DNA from: Poa pratensis
Taxonomy: Eukaryota; Streptophyta; Magnoliopsida; Poales; Poaceae
Assembly: GCA_947311845.1 (NCBI GenBank)
Contig: CAMZMU010000013.1
Span: forward strand, 2,517,198 to 2,581,197
Length of the DNA: 64,000 bases
Direction of reading: 5' to 3'
Shown here: in pieces, positions 33,626 through 43,257 of the stretch
Layout of the letters: each line of letters begins with the position of its first letter
Numbering within the stretch: position 1 is the stretch's first letter
Notes under the pieces: generated by a model
Seen by the model: only the letters and a program-made list of their open reading frames with translations
The model's database searches: none
Told to the model about the DNA's origin: nothing
Position numbers and translations under genes: made by a program

Positions 33626-34679
33626 AATGGGGTTTAGCTAGGGGGACAATAAATAATAAAGCATTAGAAGACATTTTGTTTATTTATATGAACTTTTTGT
33701 TCTTTGTAATGAAACCCTTTTGATGTTGTCTTACCATGTGGTGAGAATATATGTCCACGATGAATGAATTGTCTAATGATATGTGCCATGGTGGCACTCT
33801 TAAGATGAAAGTGAATAATGAGACCTCATCGAAATTGTGGTTATGTTTACCGCATTTTGAGGGGGAGAATGGAATGTCTCATTGAATATGGGAACTAGTG
33901 AATGTTTCAATTCTCCGAGTAGTATGGAACCAACGAGAAGTCTTATTTTGGAGAATGAATGATTATAGTGAATGAAAAATCACATGAATGTTAAAGTGAC
34001 AAGCTTGCTAATCTAATGTTGATGTAACTCATGGTTATATTTCTGACCAACGTCATTTGTAATCATTTGTCACACACTTAAGTCAAGTGGCAAGTTTGTC
34101 AGTATCATGTGGCTCGTGGTTATATTTCTGACCAACGTCGTTTTATGATCATGTGTCGCAGCTCATGAATTTCTTTTCCATCTTCTGCCCAACGGTGTTG
34201 TGGTTTTGAACTGAAATGATTGTTATCGAGATTTTGGATATATTTTCCATCTTCTAAATAAAGTGATCATCAGGGAATTTGGAGCGTATGAACATGAATC
34301 TTAAGGATAACTCCATTAGATACTTGTTCATACGCAACACTTGGTGTTTATAATCAACAATTTCCTTATGATTGATAATGTGTGTTAATAATCATCTTAG
34401 AGGCTTCTGGCTCTAATGATGTATAGGACTCAATAGAGTTTCCTCAGTGAGTTGTTATGACGCTTGTGTTATTATTATAACATGATGTTGTGTTGACGAC
34501 TAAGTTAAGAATGTATGTATGACTCAACCGTAAAGTTTTGTCATACAGTTGAAGTTAACACAAGGTATGTTGCCTAAGAATTTCAATTATGAAATAAGAC
34601 GAGCGTTATGACACTCATACCATAAGACGAGGGGGAGTAAGTTTACTACCTTATGAAACTGGAATATTTTTGGTTAGCC

Positions 34680-35640
34680 AAGAAATTTCTATCTTCTATT
34701 TAAGACATAAAGGATCTTGGTGATGCCTCATACTTTGTTTGTACTGAGTTTCTCCAAGATATAGGTCCAAAAGGAGTATAAGTTCTATTATGACGACATA
34801 CGTCGATAGATTACGAAAGAAAATACTATGCACTAGTACTCTGTTGCACCTGCTAATAAAGTTAAGGGCAATAAAGATGGACATTTTAGTGTCCAAGGAA
34901 CCATTATGAGCCGATCAGATAATGTCGGTTCCTTATGCTTCAACTGTCAGAAGCAATATAAGTATTCAATTATGAACGTGCCCTACTTATGATCGGGATA
35001 ATTGGCAAATATACAAGAAAGTCTAGAAAATGGACCACTGGAAAGGCCGCCAAAAGCTTTGCATATATGCAAGGCGATAAAGTTTACATGCTCACTAATA
35101 AGAAGTCTGGTAACCTCGATATTGTGGGTTATTCAGACATTGTTTCTGCGAGATGTGTGGATATTAAATTTTCCATGTTAAGTTACATCCTCACCCTCGC
35201 ATATGGAGCTATACCGTGGAAAAGTTCCAAAATGACTCAAATGGCATAAATAATGGTGCAATTTATCATGTGGCATGTTAAGAGGCTAAAGAGCAGGTTG
35301 TATGTTAAGAAGTTTGATTCCCGAAATTATGGTGGTAGACAGCATTTCTAAACCACCTACTGCAATATGAACACGCCGTTTTCTATGCGAGTAACACAAG
35401 TCAAATGGCATTGCCAAAACCATTGACAATATGTTTCATGTTGTGAAAGATAGAATCGAGGATCAAGCTATTGAAGTTTGAGCGTATGAGTACGTTCGAA
35501 TGTTTTACGGATCCGTTTATCAAAGACTTACCACCCAATTGTATGATTATATTGCTAGCATGGGTTGCTGGAAAGTCTTTTGATCCTGGAAGTAAGGACC
35601 GTTGAATAAAGTAACTCCCATAAAGTACTAAGTTTTCCAT
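34680..35640 (+). pseudogene. Copia RT/RNase H relic
   Basis: Frame-broken remains of the end of RT (DIKDLGDASYFV at about 34705) and of RNase H. The best piece is 35046-35249, with YMLTNKKSGNLDIVGYSD and an AYGAIPWKSSKMT part. Several stops and frameshifts separate the pieces. The catalytic DADW-type aspartate region reads SDIVS and is lost. Confidence 0.7.
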
Positions 35641-36278
35641 TTCAATATAGGTTGGTGTACTATAAGTGTTGAGGCTCAACAACATTTCATTGGTTGTTGC
35701 AGCACCTTACTTTGGTATATTATTCCTATGGAGAATGTACAAATGAAGTTAAACGTAACGATCAAGGGGGAGAATGTTGGGTTGATCTGTCAGGTTTAAG
35801 ACAGAGTCAAAAGAATATTTAACGGGGAGGTCCACGAACCAACGTTTGGGGCCTTACGGTATGTAACAGAAAAGCCCTGATCGGGGGCAACGAAAACCAA
35901 CGACTTGGCTCGGTCCCGGTTCCCAGGCACCACATATATAAAGGGATTAGTTAGCTCGTTTTGTGGTGACGATCACATACGAGACATACACGTCCAGAAT
36001 CCTAACAACCGATCTAAAAGAGGTGCCCAAGGGATCCGAAGGCCGTTACCACCGCCAGCCACCAGGAGGGTGTGCTGCCGGCGTCCATGGGCCTCCGCCA
36101 CGGCTACTGCGTCCCTGCTTCATCTACCTCGAACGCAAGTCCAGTCTTGCAGGCAACCATGTCTTCTTCATCAACTTGTAAGCATCCCTAATCTCTATGT
36201 CAGATCCATTTTTCTGTGTTCTAGATGGGTGTCACAGTTGATCTAGTCATTACTAGATGTTTTAGTTCTAACACATGA

Positions 36279-37039
36279 ATCTTCATGTTAAGAAGTAATA
36301 TGGATATTATTGAATATGTTCGCTGATTAATATTCTGTAAAAATACTCAACAGTAGATGCAGAAGTTTTGTAGCTGTGAAGCTTTGTTTTGCTGTAGGTA
36401 TTGATTGTCCTTGTGTTCGTGAGATTTTGCAGCGGACATCTTGTGCTTAAACTAATATTATATGTTCTCAATGATGTAAATATTTTTTTCTTTGAACCCC
36501 GACGTGGTAATTAAATTATATTTGGATGGGTATTGAACTGTACGGGTATCGAATTTTTAGGAACAGGGATAAAAACTGTGCGGCTTAGATGTGCTCCTGG
36601 GCAAATCAAATTATGTTGGTAGTCAGATTATACATTAGCCAGATCGAACGGACCAGCGGCGCTTGCTCGATTCGTTAAAATATAATTCGAATGCTCCGTC
36701 CGATACATGTTCATTTGTAATGAATCGTAGTTTGACGTGTCAGTCTGCCCGATGTATGCAACCTATTGGGAGTTGCATCAACTAAAAAATGTGGCTGCGA
36801 TAATAAATTAGGGTCAGTTTGTTTTTTGGTCGGGTAGAAAAAAATATATATAGATCAATAATAGAGAGCAGATGGTTATTTGAAGAATGTAATTTGTTGG
36901 GACTTGCAACAACTAAAAATGTGGCTGTTGTAATAACTTATGGTCAGTTTTTTTATTGGTTGGGTAGAAGAAATATTGATCAGTACTAGAGGCAATGGTT
37001 ATTTGGAGAATGTAATCTGTTTACTTTGGACATGGTTAG
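36279..37039 (+). other. Remaining FRS intron with tandem duplication
   Basis: This is the host intron downstream of the Copia element. A block of about 127 bases from around 36768 (GGGAGTTGCATCAACTAAAAA) is repeated from about 36897 (GGGACTTGCAACAACTAAAAA) to 37019 with about 15 percent divergence. The intron ends CATGGTTAG at 37039. This acceptor is the one whose phase fits exon 2. Confidence 0.7.
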
Positions 37040-37343
37040 TACGACTGACCTTCATGGAAAATACACCACCTGTAGAGTCCGGATCGGCAGAGCAGCTCAG
37101 GAACGGGATAAGAATCCAGACCGGAGGAGTGCGTTGGAATCTTCAATTAGAGATTATGCCGAACGCAAATCTGGACTTGTGGTGAACCCAAGTGTCGGCA
37201 CGTCCTTTGATTCGATACAAGAAGCTTATGACTTCTACAACTTGTATTCGTGGGAAACAGGGTTTGGTGTTAGGTTCGCGAAGAGCAGGCTGAACGTCCA
37301 TCGTGTGAAATGCATGCAAGAAATTATTGTGTGTGGTTGTGCG
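37040..37343 (+). pseudogene. FRS pseudogene exon 3: FAR1 DNA-binding domain, first part
   Basis: Contains the FAR1 domain signature VVNPSVGTSFDSIQEAYDFY, NLYSWETGFGVRF and CMQEIIVCGCA. It ends at TGTGCG/GTGAGC. The exon is intact. In FAR1/FRS proteins this domain is a WRKY-GCM1-type zinc finger that binds promoter DNA. Confidence 0.85.
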
Positions 37344-37437
37344 GTGAGCAGCTACATTGTACTGGCAACTTAGAGTATCGGGGTAACGCCCTAGAATAAT
37401 AAAGTTGTCTTGCTAATTCGGTCTCCCTCCACTGCAG

Positions 37438-38493
37438 GGGAAGCCATTGAGGGATAACAGCCGGTCCACTAGATGCGGATGCACGGCGATGATCAGGCTA
37501 CTGCGGAGCGAGAACAAGGGATGGTACGTCGCTGAGCACAAGACTGCACACAATCATAAGCTGTCAAGTCTCATAGGCATATAGACATATACACAAAAGA
37601 TTTGGTAAAGCAGCTGAGGGAGAATAATGTCAGCTTGACGAAAGTTTACAGCATTATCAGTAGCTTCTTTGGGACATCGGAAAATGTTCCGTTCACAAAG
37701 AGGAGCTTGAAGTCACTGTGCGGTAAACTCAGCAGGCAGCACTCCGACCAGGATGCCACTAAAACAAATTCAGCTGTTCCATCGGATGAGGTCTGCAGAT
37801 CCAGAGTTCACCTATAGTGTACAGGTGGATGAAGAGAGTAGGGTGAAGACATTGATATGGACATCTGGCCGCAGCAGCGAGCTGTTCAAGTGTTTTGGTG
37901 ATGTTGTTACGTTTGATACCACCTACAGGGCAAACTTGTATGACATGCCGTTCGGTCTTTTCGTGGGAGTGAACAACCCACTACAGAAAAGGCACAAGAC
38001 GCCGACGGCCTGATTATACGCCGACGGCCAAATGTCGGGGCCGTCGGCGTATAAGGCGAGATCGGGGAGCCACGGCGTCCGGCCGTCGGCGTCTTGGTGC
38101 AAGTGACATGTCCTGAGGAAGGCGAAAGAGCACCTGGGCCCATTGTATGGGAAGACATCCGAGTTCAAATCAGAACTCCATAAACTCGTGAACACCATGC
38201 TTAGTGAGCAAGAATTTGAAGATGGGTGGGCTGCTATGCTGGATAGGTTCAGCGTGCAAACAAACCCATTCCTCACACAGATTTTTGAAGTGCGGCACAG
38301 ATGGGCGAAGCCATACTTCAAAGGTGTGTTCTGTGCGAACATGACCAGCACGCAGCGCAGTGAGAGTGCTAACCATATGCTGAAAACATACATCCCGCCG
38401 GGTTGTTCGATGCACATGTTTGTGAAGCAGTATGAAAAGTTGCAATTCGACCGGGACTCAGAGGAGAGTTACCAGGAAAAGAGGACATCACTG
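37438..38493 (+). pseudogene. FRS pseudogene exon 4: end of FAR1 domain and MULE domain
   Basis: The exon opens in phase with GKPLRDNSR, then CGCTAMIRLLRSENKGWYVAEH and a CGC/HNH zinc pattern. A frameshift near 37570 precedes DLVKQLRENN, and another near 37775 precedes ADPEFTYSVQVDEESRVKTL. The MULE domain starts with DVVTFDTTYRANLYDMPFGL. It is cut at GVNN by the miniature CACTA, which replaced roughly 55-60 codons including the expected LTDQ catalytic block. It resumes at 38097 with a TGA in place of a Trp codon (about 38105), then reads cleanly from YGKTSEFKSELHKLV to SYQEKRTSL at the GTAAGA donor. Confidence 0.85.
37979..38096. mobile_element. Miniature CACTA, right end deleted, in FRS exon
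   Basis: Starts CACTACAGAAAAGGCACAAG at 37979. Inside, CAAGACGCCGACGGCC is repeated inverted as GGCCGTCGGCGTCTTG at 38081-38096, and TACGCCGACGGCC is also inverted. The last bases of the right terminus are missing together with adjacent exon sequence. The GCCGACGGC motif and the CACTACAG start link it to CACTA element 2. Confidence 0.8.
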
Positions 38494-38642
38494 GTAAGAC
38501 ATGTGTAATGTGATTATGTGTAGCAGCGTTGCCTACTAGTAAAGTGCTGAAATTGCAGTGATTCCTTGTGTAGCTGACATTATCTTTTCTATATTGCAGG
38601 GCAGTGTCGTGCTGAAAGTAAATATTCCGTTGGAGAGGCACG

Positions 38643-38728
38643 TTTTTTTAGATAATAGGGTGCGGGTCCCCGGCCTCTGCATCAAAATGATGCACACAGC
38701 CACCTATCCAAGATCGGGTCCCCGGGTA
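38643..38728 (-). mobile_element. 86-bp LINE 3' tail with 15-bp TSD
   Basis: CGTTGGAGAGGCACG occurs at 38628-38642 and 38729-38743. The insert opens with poly-T, then AGATAATAGGGTGCGGGTCC and GGCCTCTGCATC. The same 3' end belongs to the LINE at 61805, so it is a severely 5'-truncated copy of that family. Confidence 0.93.
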
Positions 38729-39651
38729 CGTTGGAGAGGCACGTGAGCGAGGTGTACACAAGATCCATGTTTGAGAAGTTTGGCGATAACCTATACCATC
38801 TTTTCTAATTACTAAGCTCCCTAGAATTGGCAAGCTGTGGTTTGCCCAGCCTGTTTCTCTCTACTTGGGCCACGTGTCTGTGAATAGCTACCTGTTGTGC
38901 CTGCCAGCAGCTGGATAAGCCACGCACGGTAACTCTCCTTCACCTAATCTTCTCTAATCTACATACCCATGTTTGGATTCAAGATAAAACAAACATGAAA
39001 TATATGCGCATCGACGACTAGGTTACATTCCCGTGATCGGTTTCGAGTTTCGTTAACTGTAACTACTTAATTTTGGACCGAAGTTCGCATCATTTTTAGA
39101 CGAATTTTGTCAAATTCGTCGCACTCGGTCGATATAGTATGTTTTTAAACCAATTCATGGTGTGTTTGTGTGTTGGCTACCGCTGTAAACTTTGTCGGTG
39201 TCGGTGCAGCTCCTGTGGTGACCTTCGCCGCTGCATCGCGGTCGTGCTTGTTGTACGTGTTCATGGTGTGGTGTGCTTGTGTGTCGTTGCCGCCGCATAC
39301 TTCGCCGGCGCAGGTGCAGGTGTAGCTCCTGCCGCGACCTTCGCTGATGCACCGCCGTCGCTCCGCTCCGTTGTCCCACTCGCCAGTCCTCTAGACGTCC
39401 AAGTGTTGAGTTGTTAGGTAAGTTCACCGAATAGATTAGGAGAATGATGCTGACCATGCTGGGTGGGGTGGCGAGACTAGGGATTCATCGAATTGCAAGT
39501 TGGGAGGATGAATATGAAGAGGGGACCCAATAATATCGATCAGATTGCATGAGTTGCGAGATCCAAAAAAAATTTGGGGGAGGAACTAAGTCTTAAACCT
39601 AGACTGTGATACCACTTGCGGAACTATGCAACTATATTTCTTTAGGGCTAA

Positions 39652-41704
39652 GAGCATCTCCACCGGCACCCCCGGATTTTTTTTCCGGGCGTTTTGGGGG
39701 GTGTTGGACACTTGTCCGGCCAATCCCGGGGTGCTACCCATACTGGCACTCCCAAACGGCCGGCCATATCGATTTTTCTCAATATGTCTAAACATATGAA
39801 AATGATTGCATAGTCCAGGAATAATTTAAGCATAGGAAGAATTCAAATTCAAATGAAAATGAAAATTAAAATTCGATAAGTTTCAGAGAACAACAGACTC
39901 ATGTTCTCAGCGCGCTGACAAGTGCGTGACTAGATTACTCTGCAGTTGATCACGAGTTGTTTTATCACGAATTTGAATTTGAAGATGCGTAGCGAGGAAT
40001 TCAGAGAATTCTGCCGGCATTCCCGGATGTGGCTCGACAAGGGGGCCCTGGTACTCAAACGGTCATTGAACACCAGTTTAGCATCACGCTCGCTCTCGAT
40101 GATCATGTTGTGCATGATAACACAATCATTCATGATCTCCCAGATCTGTTCTAGCGACCAAGATAGAGAATGCTACATGACAATCGCAAACCGGGTTTGG
40201 AGCACACCAAATACTCGCTCCACATCTTTTCGTGTGCTCTCTTACTTGCCTGCGAAGTTAGAGTTTGCTCACCAACAGGGTTCCGGATTGTCTTGACAAA
40301 TGTCGACCAACAAGGATAGATGCCATCTGTTAGGTAGTACCCCATGTCGTACTCATGGTCGTTGATCATATGCCTCCAGTTCGGAGCTTGGACACCAGCA
40401 AGTCTCACAATCACCGGAGAGCATTGCAGCACGTTGATGTCATTGTGAGAACCGACCATGCCAAAAAATGCGTGCATAATCCACATATCATAATTTGCCA
40501 CCGCTTTAAGTATAACACTACACGCTCCAACATGTCCTCACTTGTACATCCCCTGCCAAGCGAATGGATAATTTTTCATCTCCAATGCATGCAATCGATA
40601 CTCGCAAGCATACCAGGACATCATCTCGCTTCACCTTGTTCCATGAACCAAGGTGTGTCTTCTGCATTTGGTTCTCACAGATAGTTCGGTCTGAACATTT
40701 TATTCACCGCCTTGCAAAATTTGTATAGGTGGCTTAAATGGATGTGGGTTCAGACATACGGAGGTAGTCGTCCAAATAATCTGCGGAACACCCATATGCA
40801 AGACACCGTATAGTAGCGGTCCATTTCTGAAATGGACAAGAATCCAAAAAGCCAGTGCAATCTTTCTTCAGCTTGAAGTAGTCATCGTAGTGTCGAACAC
40901 CATGCACAATGTCCATAAACGCTTTCCTCTGCATTTCAAAGCGCCGGCGAAATTCGAGATCATTGTTTGCCAGGGTCAGCGAAAAATAGTCACTGTAAAG
41001 CAGCACATGAGCTGTTGTTCTGAACCAGTTCTTGCTGCCATCTTTCCTTTTCTCGACCCGCCGCGTTTTGGAGTGGCATCCAGCTCCGCCCGCGCAGCCA
41101 TAATAACGCGAGAACCAGCTGATTCTCTTCATCTTCATCAAGATTGGCCTCCTATTTTATCGTTTGGTGAAACATAATTTCATCGTTGCTATCCATAGCC
41201 TATTGAATAACAATCAATGAACAGTAAGGCTATGCATTGAATCAACAACTAAGAAAATAAGTTGTTGGCAAACAACCGAAAACCTTGCGGGTGGGCGAGA
41301 GGGAGAAATTGGTGGCACCGACAGGTCGAGCTGTGGCGGCATGGACTCGGAGGGGTGGCGTGGAGTGGCGGTGACGGCAAGGGGTTCCAAAGATAGCGAC
41401 TGCAAGGGGCGGCAGCAGTGGCGCGAATCGTCGGGTGGGGGAAACTGGAGCATGGGGTGGAGGTCCAAATGACGTCCGGCCTATACTGTTTCGTGTCTAT
41501 TATAGGCGAGACCCGCCTGTCGGGGGCGTTGTCCGCGCTTTATCTGGCAGCTCCATGTCCGCCCCAACTTTGGAGACCCGGTTGGAGGTGCCGGACAAAA
41601 AAAGGGTCGGACTGGACACTTGAGGGTACGAATGTGGCCGTTTTTCATGTTCGGCACCCTCAATAAACCTTTGGGGTGGTTTGAAGGCGCCGGAGGAAAT
41701 GCTC
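39652..41704 (-). mobile_element. PIF/Harbinger element nested in the Helitron
   Basis: Ends are GAGCATCTCCACCGG at the left and CCGGAGGAAATGCTC at the right, with the TAA duplication at 39649-39651 and 41705-41707. It carries a broken transposase on the minus strand. The second Harbinger gene (Myb-like) is not recognisable. Confidence 0.9.
39930..41141 (-). pseudogene. PIF/Harbinger DDE transposase, frameshifted
   Basis: Minus-strand pieces in family order: 41141-40734 (FRRRFEMQRKAFMDIVHGV, then a helix-turn-helix-like part and DYLDDYLRMSEPT), 40501-40151 (HAFFGMVGSHNDINVLQCSP, YYLTDGIYPCWSTFVKTI) and 40133-39930 ([17 protein letters not shown]). The SHNDINVL block contains the second catalytic Asp. 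The stretch 40502-40733, which should hold the first Asp (SIDC.HW), is split by frameshifts and stops. The gene is dead. Confidence 0.9.
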
Positions 41705-42234
41705 TAAGTACCGATATGTACACATGTAGAAGCCGAAGCTGGTTTTTAGCCCTCGCAAGGGTCCTACTCCATTCGTGCTTCACTCGGTACAGAGACTAAC
41801 AGTATCGACCAGCACACCACAATTTAGACCCTGGCCTAAATCTTTAAATACATGAATGACAGGAGTAGGACTTAGAATCCATCCCACCACGTATGCTAAA
41901 TAAGAAAAGAAAAACGCTAAGAGCAAAAACGGCGCGGCGAAGCGCGCGATCCCCTTCTAGTTCAGGTTCATACTTGCTTGAGGAAGTGGTGGCAGGGAAG
42001 CAGTACCTTGTGAATCACATAAGGAGTGAGGCTAGAGAAAAGCGGTGCAAAGTGTCGTGCAGGGTGGACATAAGCGACGAAGGGGACGAGTATTCATGCG
42101 AGTGTGGTAACTATGAGCATTCGGGTTTGCTATGCAGCCACATTTTGAAGGTAGGTGCCGAAAACAATTCGAATGATTTTAGCATAGTTAAACCAAATGA
42201 GGATGTGAAACTAATCCTGTTGTGCATTCTGCAG

Positions 42235-42860
42235 GTCATGGTGAAGTTCGATGTGCCGCAAATCCCTAAGAAGCACATTATGAAACAGTGGACCAAGGAA
42301 GCAAGAGACATACTTCCGGAAGGGTTGATAATTTATCAGAAGGATCAAGGTCCGCCAAAAAGCGCAACATACAGACACTCGAAACTATACAGGCAGGCCC
42401 TCGAGATAGTGCATATGGGGGATGCGAACGTTGAGGCATACTCCCTGGCAATGAAGAAGATGCTGGGGAACTCGCCAAATCACTTGCAATAGTCAGCGTC
42501 GACCGTGATGGGATGAGCTTGGACGAAAGGTCAAAGATCAACTATGTTGAGGATGATACCGGCGCTGCAATCATACTGGCTGAACCCGCAGTCTCTGAAG
42601 ACAGAAACTCCGTCGGTAGTGCAACATTCCGTGCTCCGGAGAAGAGATGACCTGGCGGGGCGAATGGTGGCAGACTATCTACAAGTAGGGACAAGCCCGC
42701 CTACGAGTTGCCGGCAAAGAGGTCCAGGTTTGGTTCAATTTGTAGACAGCCCGGACACAAGAGCACGACCTGTCCCAACAGGGGAGATCTCCCGAAGAGT
42801 CCCAGGAAATCTCCACGATGTTCAGTCTTGGGGCTCACTAAAATACTTGGAGTAAACCTT
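42235..42860 (+). pseudogene. FRS pseudogene exon 6: C-terminal region with zinc knuckle
   Basis: After the CAG acceptor at 42234 the frame reads VMVKFDVPQIPKKHIMKQW and continues to MKKMLGNS, where one lost base near 42464 shifts it into a TAG. The shifted frame continues the family text (SVDRDGMSLDERSK). Further shifts follow near 42650. The end carries a CCHC knuckle-like ICRQPGHKSTTCPNRGD, with the first Cys present and the following Cys pattern altered. The true stop cannot be fixed. Confidence 0.75.
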
Positions 42861-42945
42861 TGGTTGAATGATGGCTCGTTATGGAAAGGTAATTGTCGCA
42901 ATTACCTGATGTGTCGACATTGTATGGTAGTGTTGGTTAAAAAAA

Positions 42946-43204
42946 AGAGAAATTCCTTGGTAAAAAAAATGGGCACCGATGTGTTTGCTGTATTCGGTCA
43001 TTTTAGATCGTTCGAACCTTGAAACGTTTTATCATGTTTTGTTATCGAACTGTCGAATATTTGTGATTTAAAAAAAAAAAAGAGAAATTCCTTGGTAAAA
43101 AAAATGGGCACCGATGTGTTTGCTGTATTCGGTCATTTTAGATCGTTCGAACCTTGAAACGTTTTATCATGTTTTGTTATCGAACTGTCGAATATTTGTG
43201 ATTT
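42946..43204. repeat. Identical 135-bp tandem duplication
   Basis: AGAGAAATTCCTTGG..AATATTTGTGATTT occurs at 42946 and 43081 with no difference seen. Both copies are bounded by A-runs. It lies in what would be the FRS 3' flank. Confidence 0.9.
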
Positions 43205-43257
43205 CGCCTGTTGCCATGGATCCGCGTGAATAAGGATATGAATTTCTATTGAGACAT

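Larger units (their letters stand above)
30496..36273 (+). mobile_element. Copia-type element with decayed coding region
   Basis: The 499-bp LTRs (30496-30994 and 35775-36273) start TGTTGGGTTGATC and end TTCTAACA. They differ at roughly a dozen sites. The 5-bp duplication CATGA lies at 30491-30495 and 36274-36278. The primer site TGGTATCAGAGC is at 30996-31007 and the polypurine tract CAAGGGGGAGAA at about 35763-35774. The 4.8-kb interior has only frame-broken gag and pol relics. It sits in the FRS intron next to CACTA 2. Confidence 0.95.
38799..41960 (+). mobile_element. Helitron inserted in FRS exon 5
   Basis: Starts TCTTTTCTAATTACTAAG right after host A (38798) and ends CCCCTTCTAG (41960) before host T: the TC..CTAG, A/T-insertion signature of Helitrons with no duplication. 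A GC-rich stem (GCGCG..CGCGC at about 41932-41947) precedes the CTAG. Removing it joins CA to T and restores a His codon and the downstream frame. No Rep/helicase is present, so it is non-autonomous. It contains a 105-bp tandem duplication (39156 and 39261) and the Harbinger element at 39652. Confidence 0.9.
38600..42150 (+). pseudogene. FRS pseudogene exon 5: end of MULE domain and SWIM finger
   Basis: True exon parts are 38600-38642, 38744-38798 and 41961-42150; an LINE tail and a Helitron lie between them. The frame is GSVVLKVNIPLERH, then VSEVYTRSMFEKFGDNLY, then SGSYLLEEVVAGKQYLVNH. It ends in the SWIM zinc finger C-E-C-G-N-Y..C-S-H (CxCxnCxH) and ILK at 42150, where GTAGG begins an 84-base intron. 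Because that intron has no stop and is a multiple of three, a naive translation reads through it. Confidence 0.85.
22529..42860 (+). pseudogene. FAR1-related (FRS, Mutator-transposase-derived) gene, destroyed by nested insertions
   Basis: Exons in order: 22529-22581, 22722-23366, 37040-37343, 37438-38493, 38600-42150 and 42235 to about 42860, all with GT-AG borders. The predicted product had a low-complexity N terminus, a FAR1 DNA-binding domain, a MULE transposase domain, a SWIM zinc finger and a C-terminal zinc knuckle. This is the standard FRS order for nuclear transcription factors domesticated from Mutator-like transposases. Splice phases agree across the intron that now spans 13.7 kb. 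Damage: two frameshifts in exon 4 (near 37570 and 37775), a miniature CACTA plus deletion at 37979-38096, TGA at about 38107, a LINE tail at 38643, a Helitron at 38799 and a frameshift near 42464. No product can be made. A FAR1-type MULE instead of a domesticated gene remains possible, but I see no terminal inverted repeats. Confidence 0.85.

Noticed and set aside
42151..42234. Treating 41893-42492 as one continuous exon
   Set aside because: 84 bases with GTAGG..TTCTGCAG borders sit after the SWIM finger; being stop-free and a multiple of three, they only look coding.
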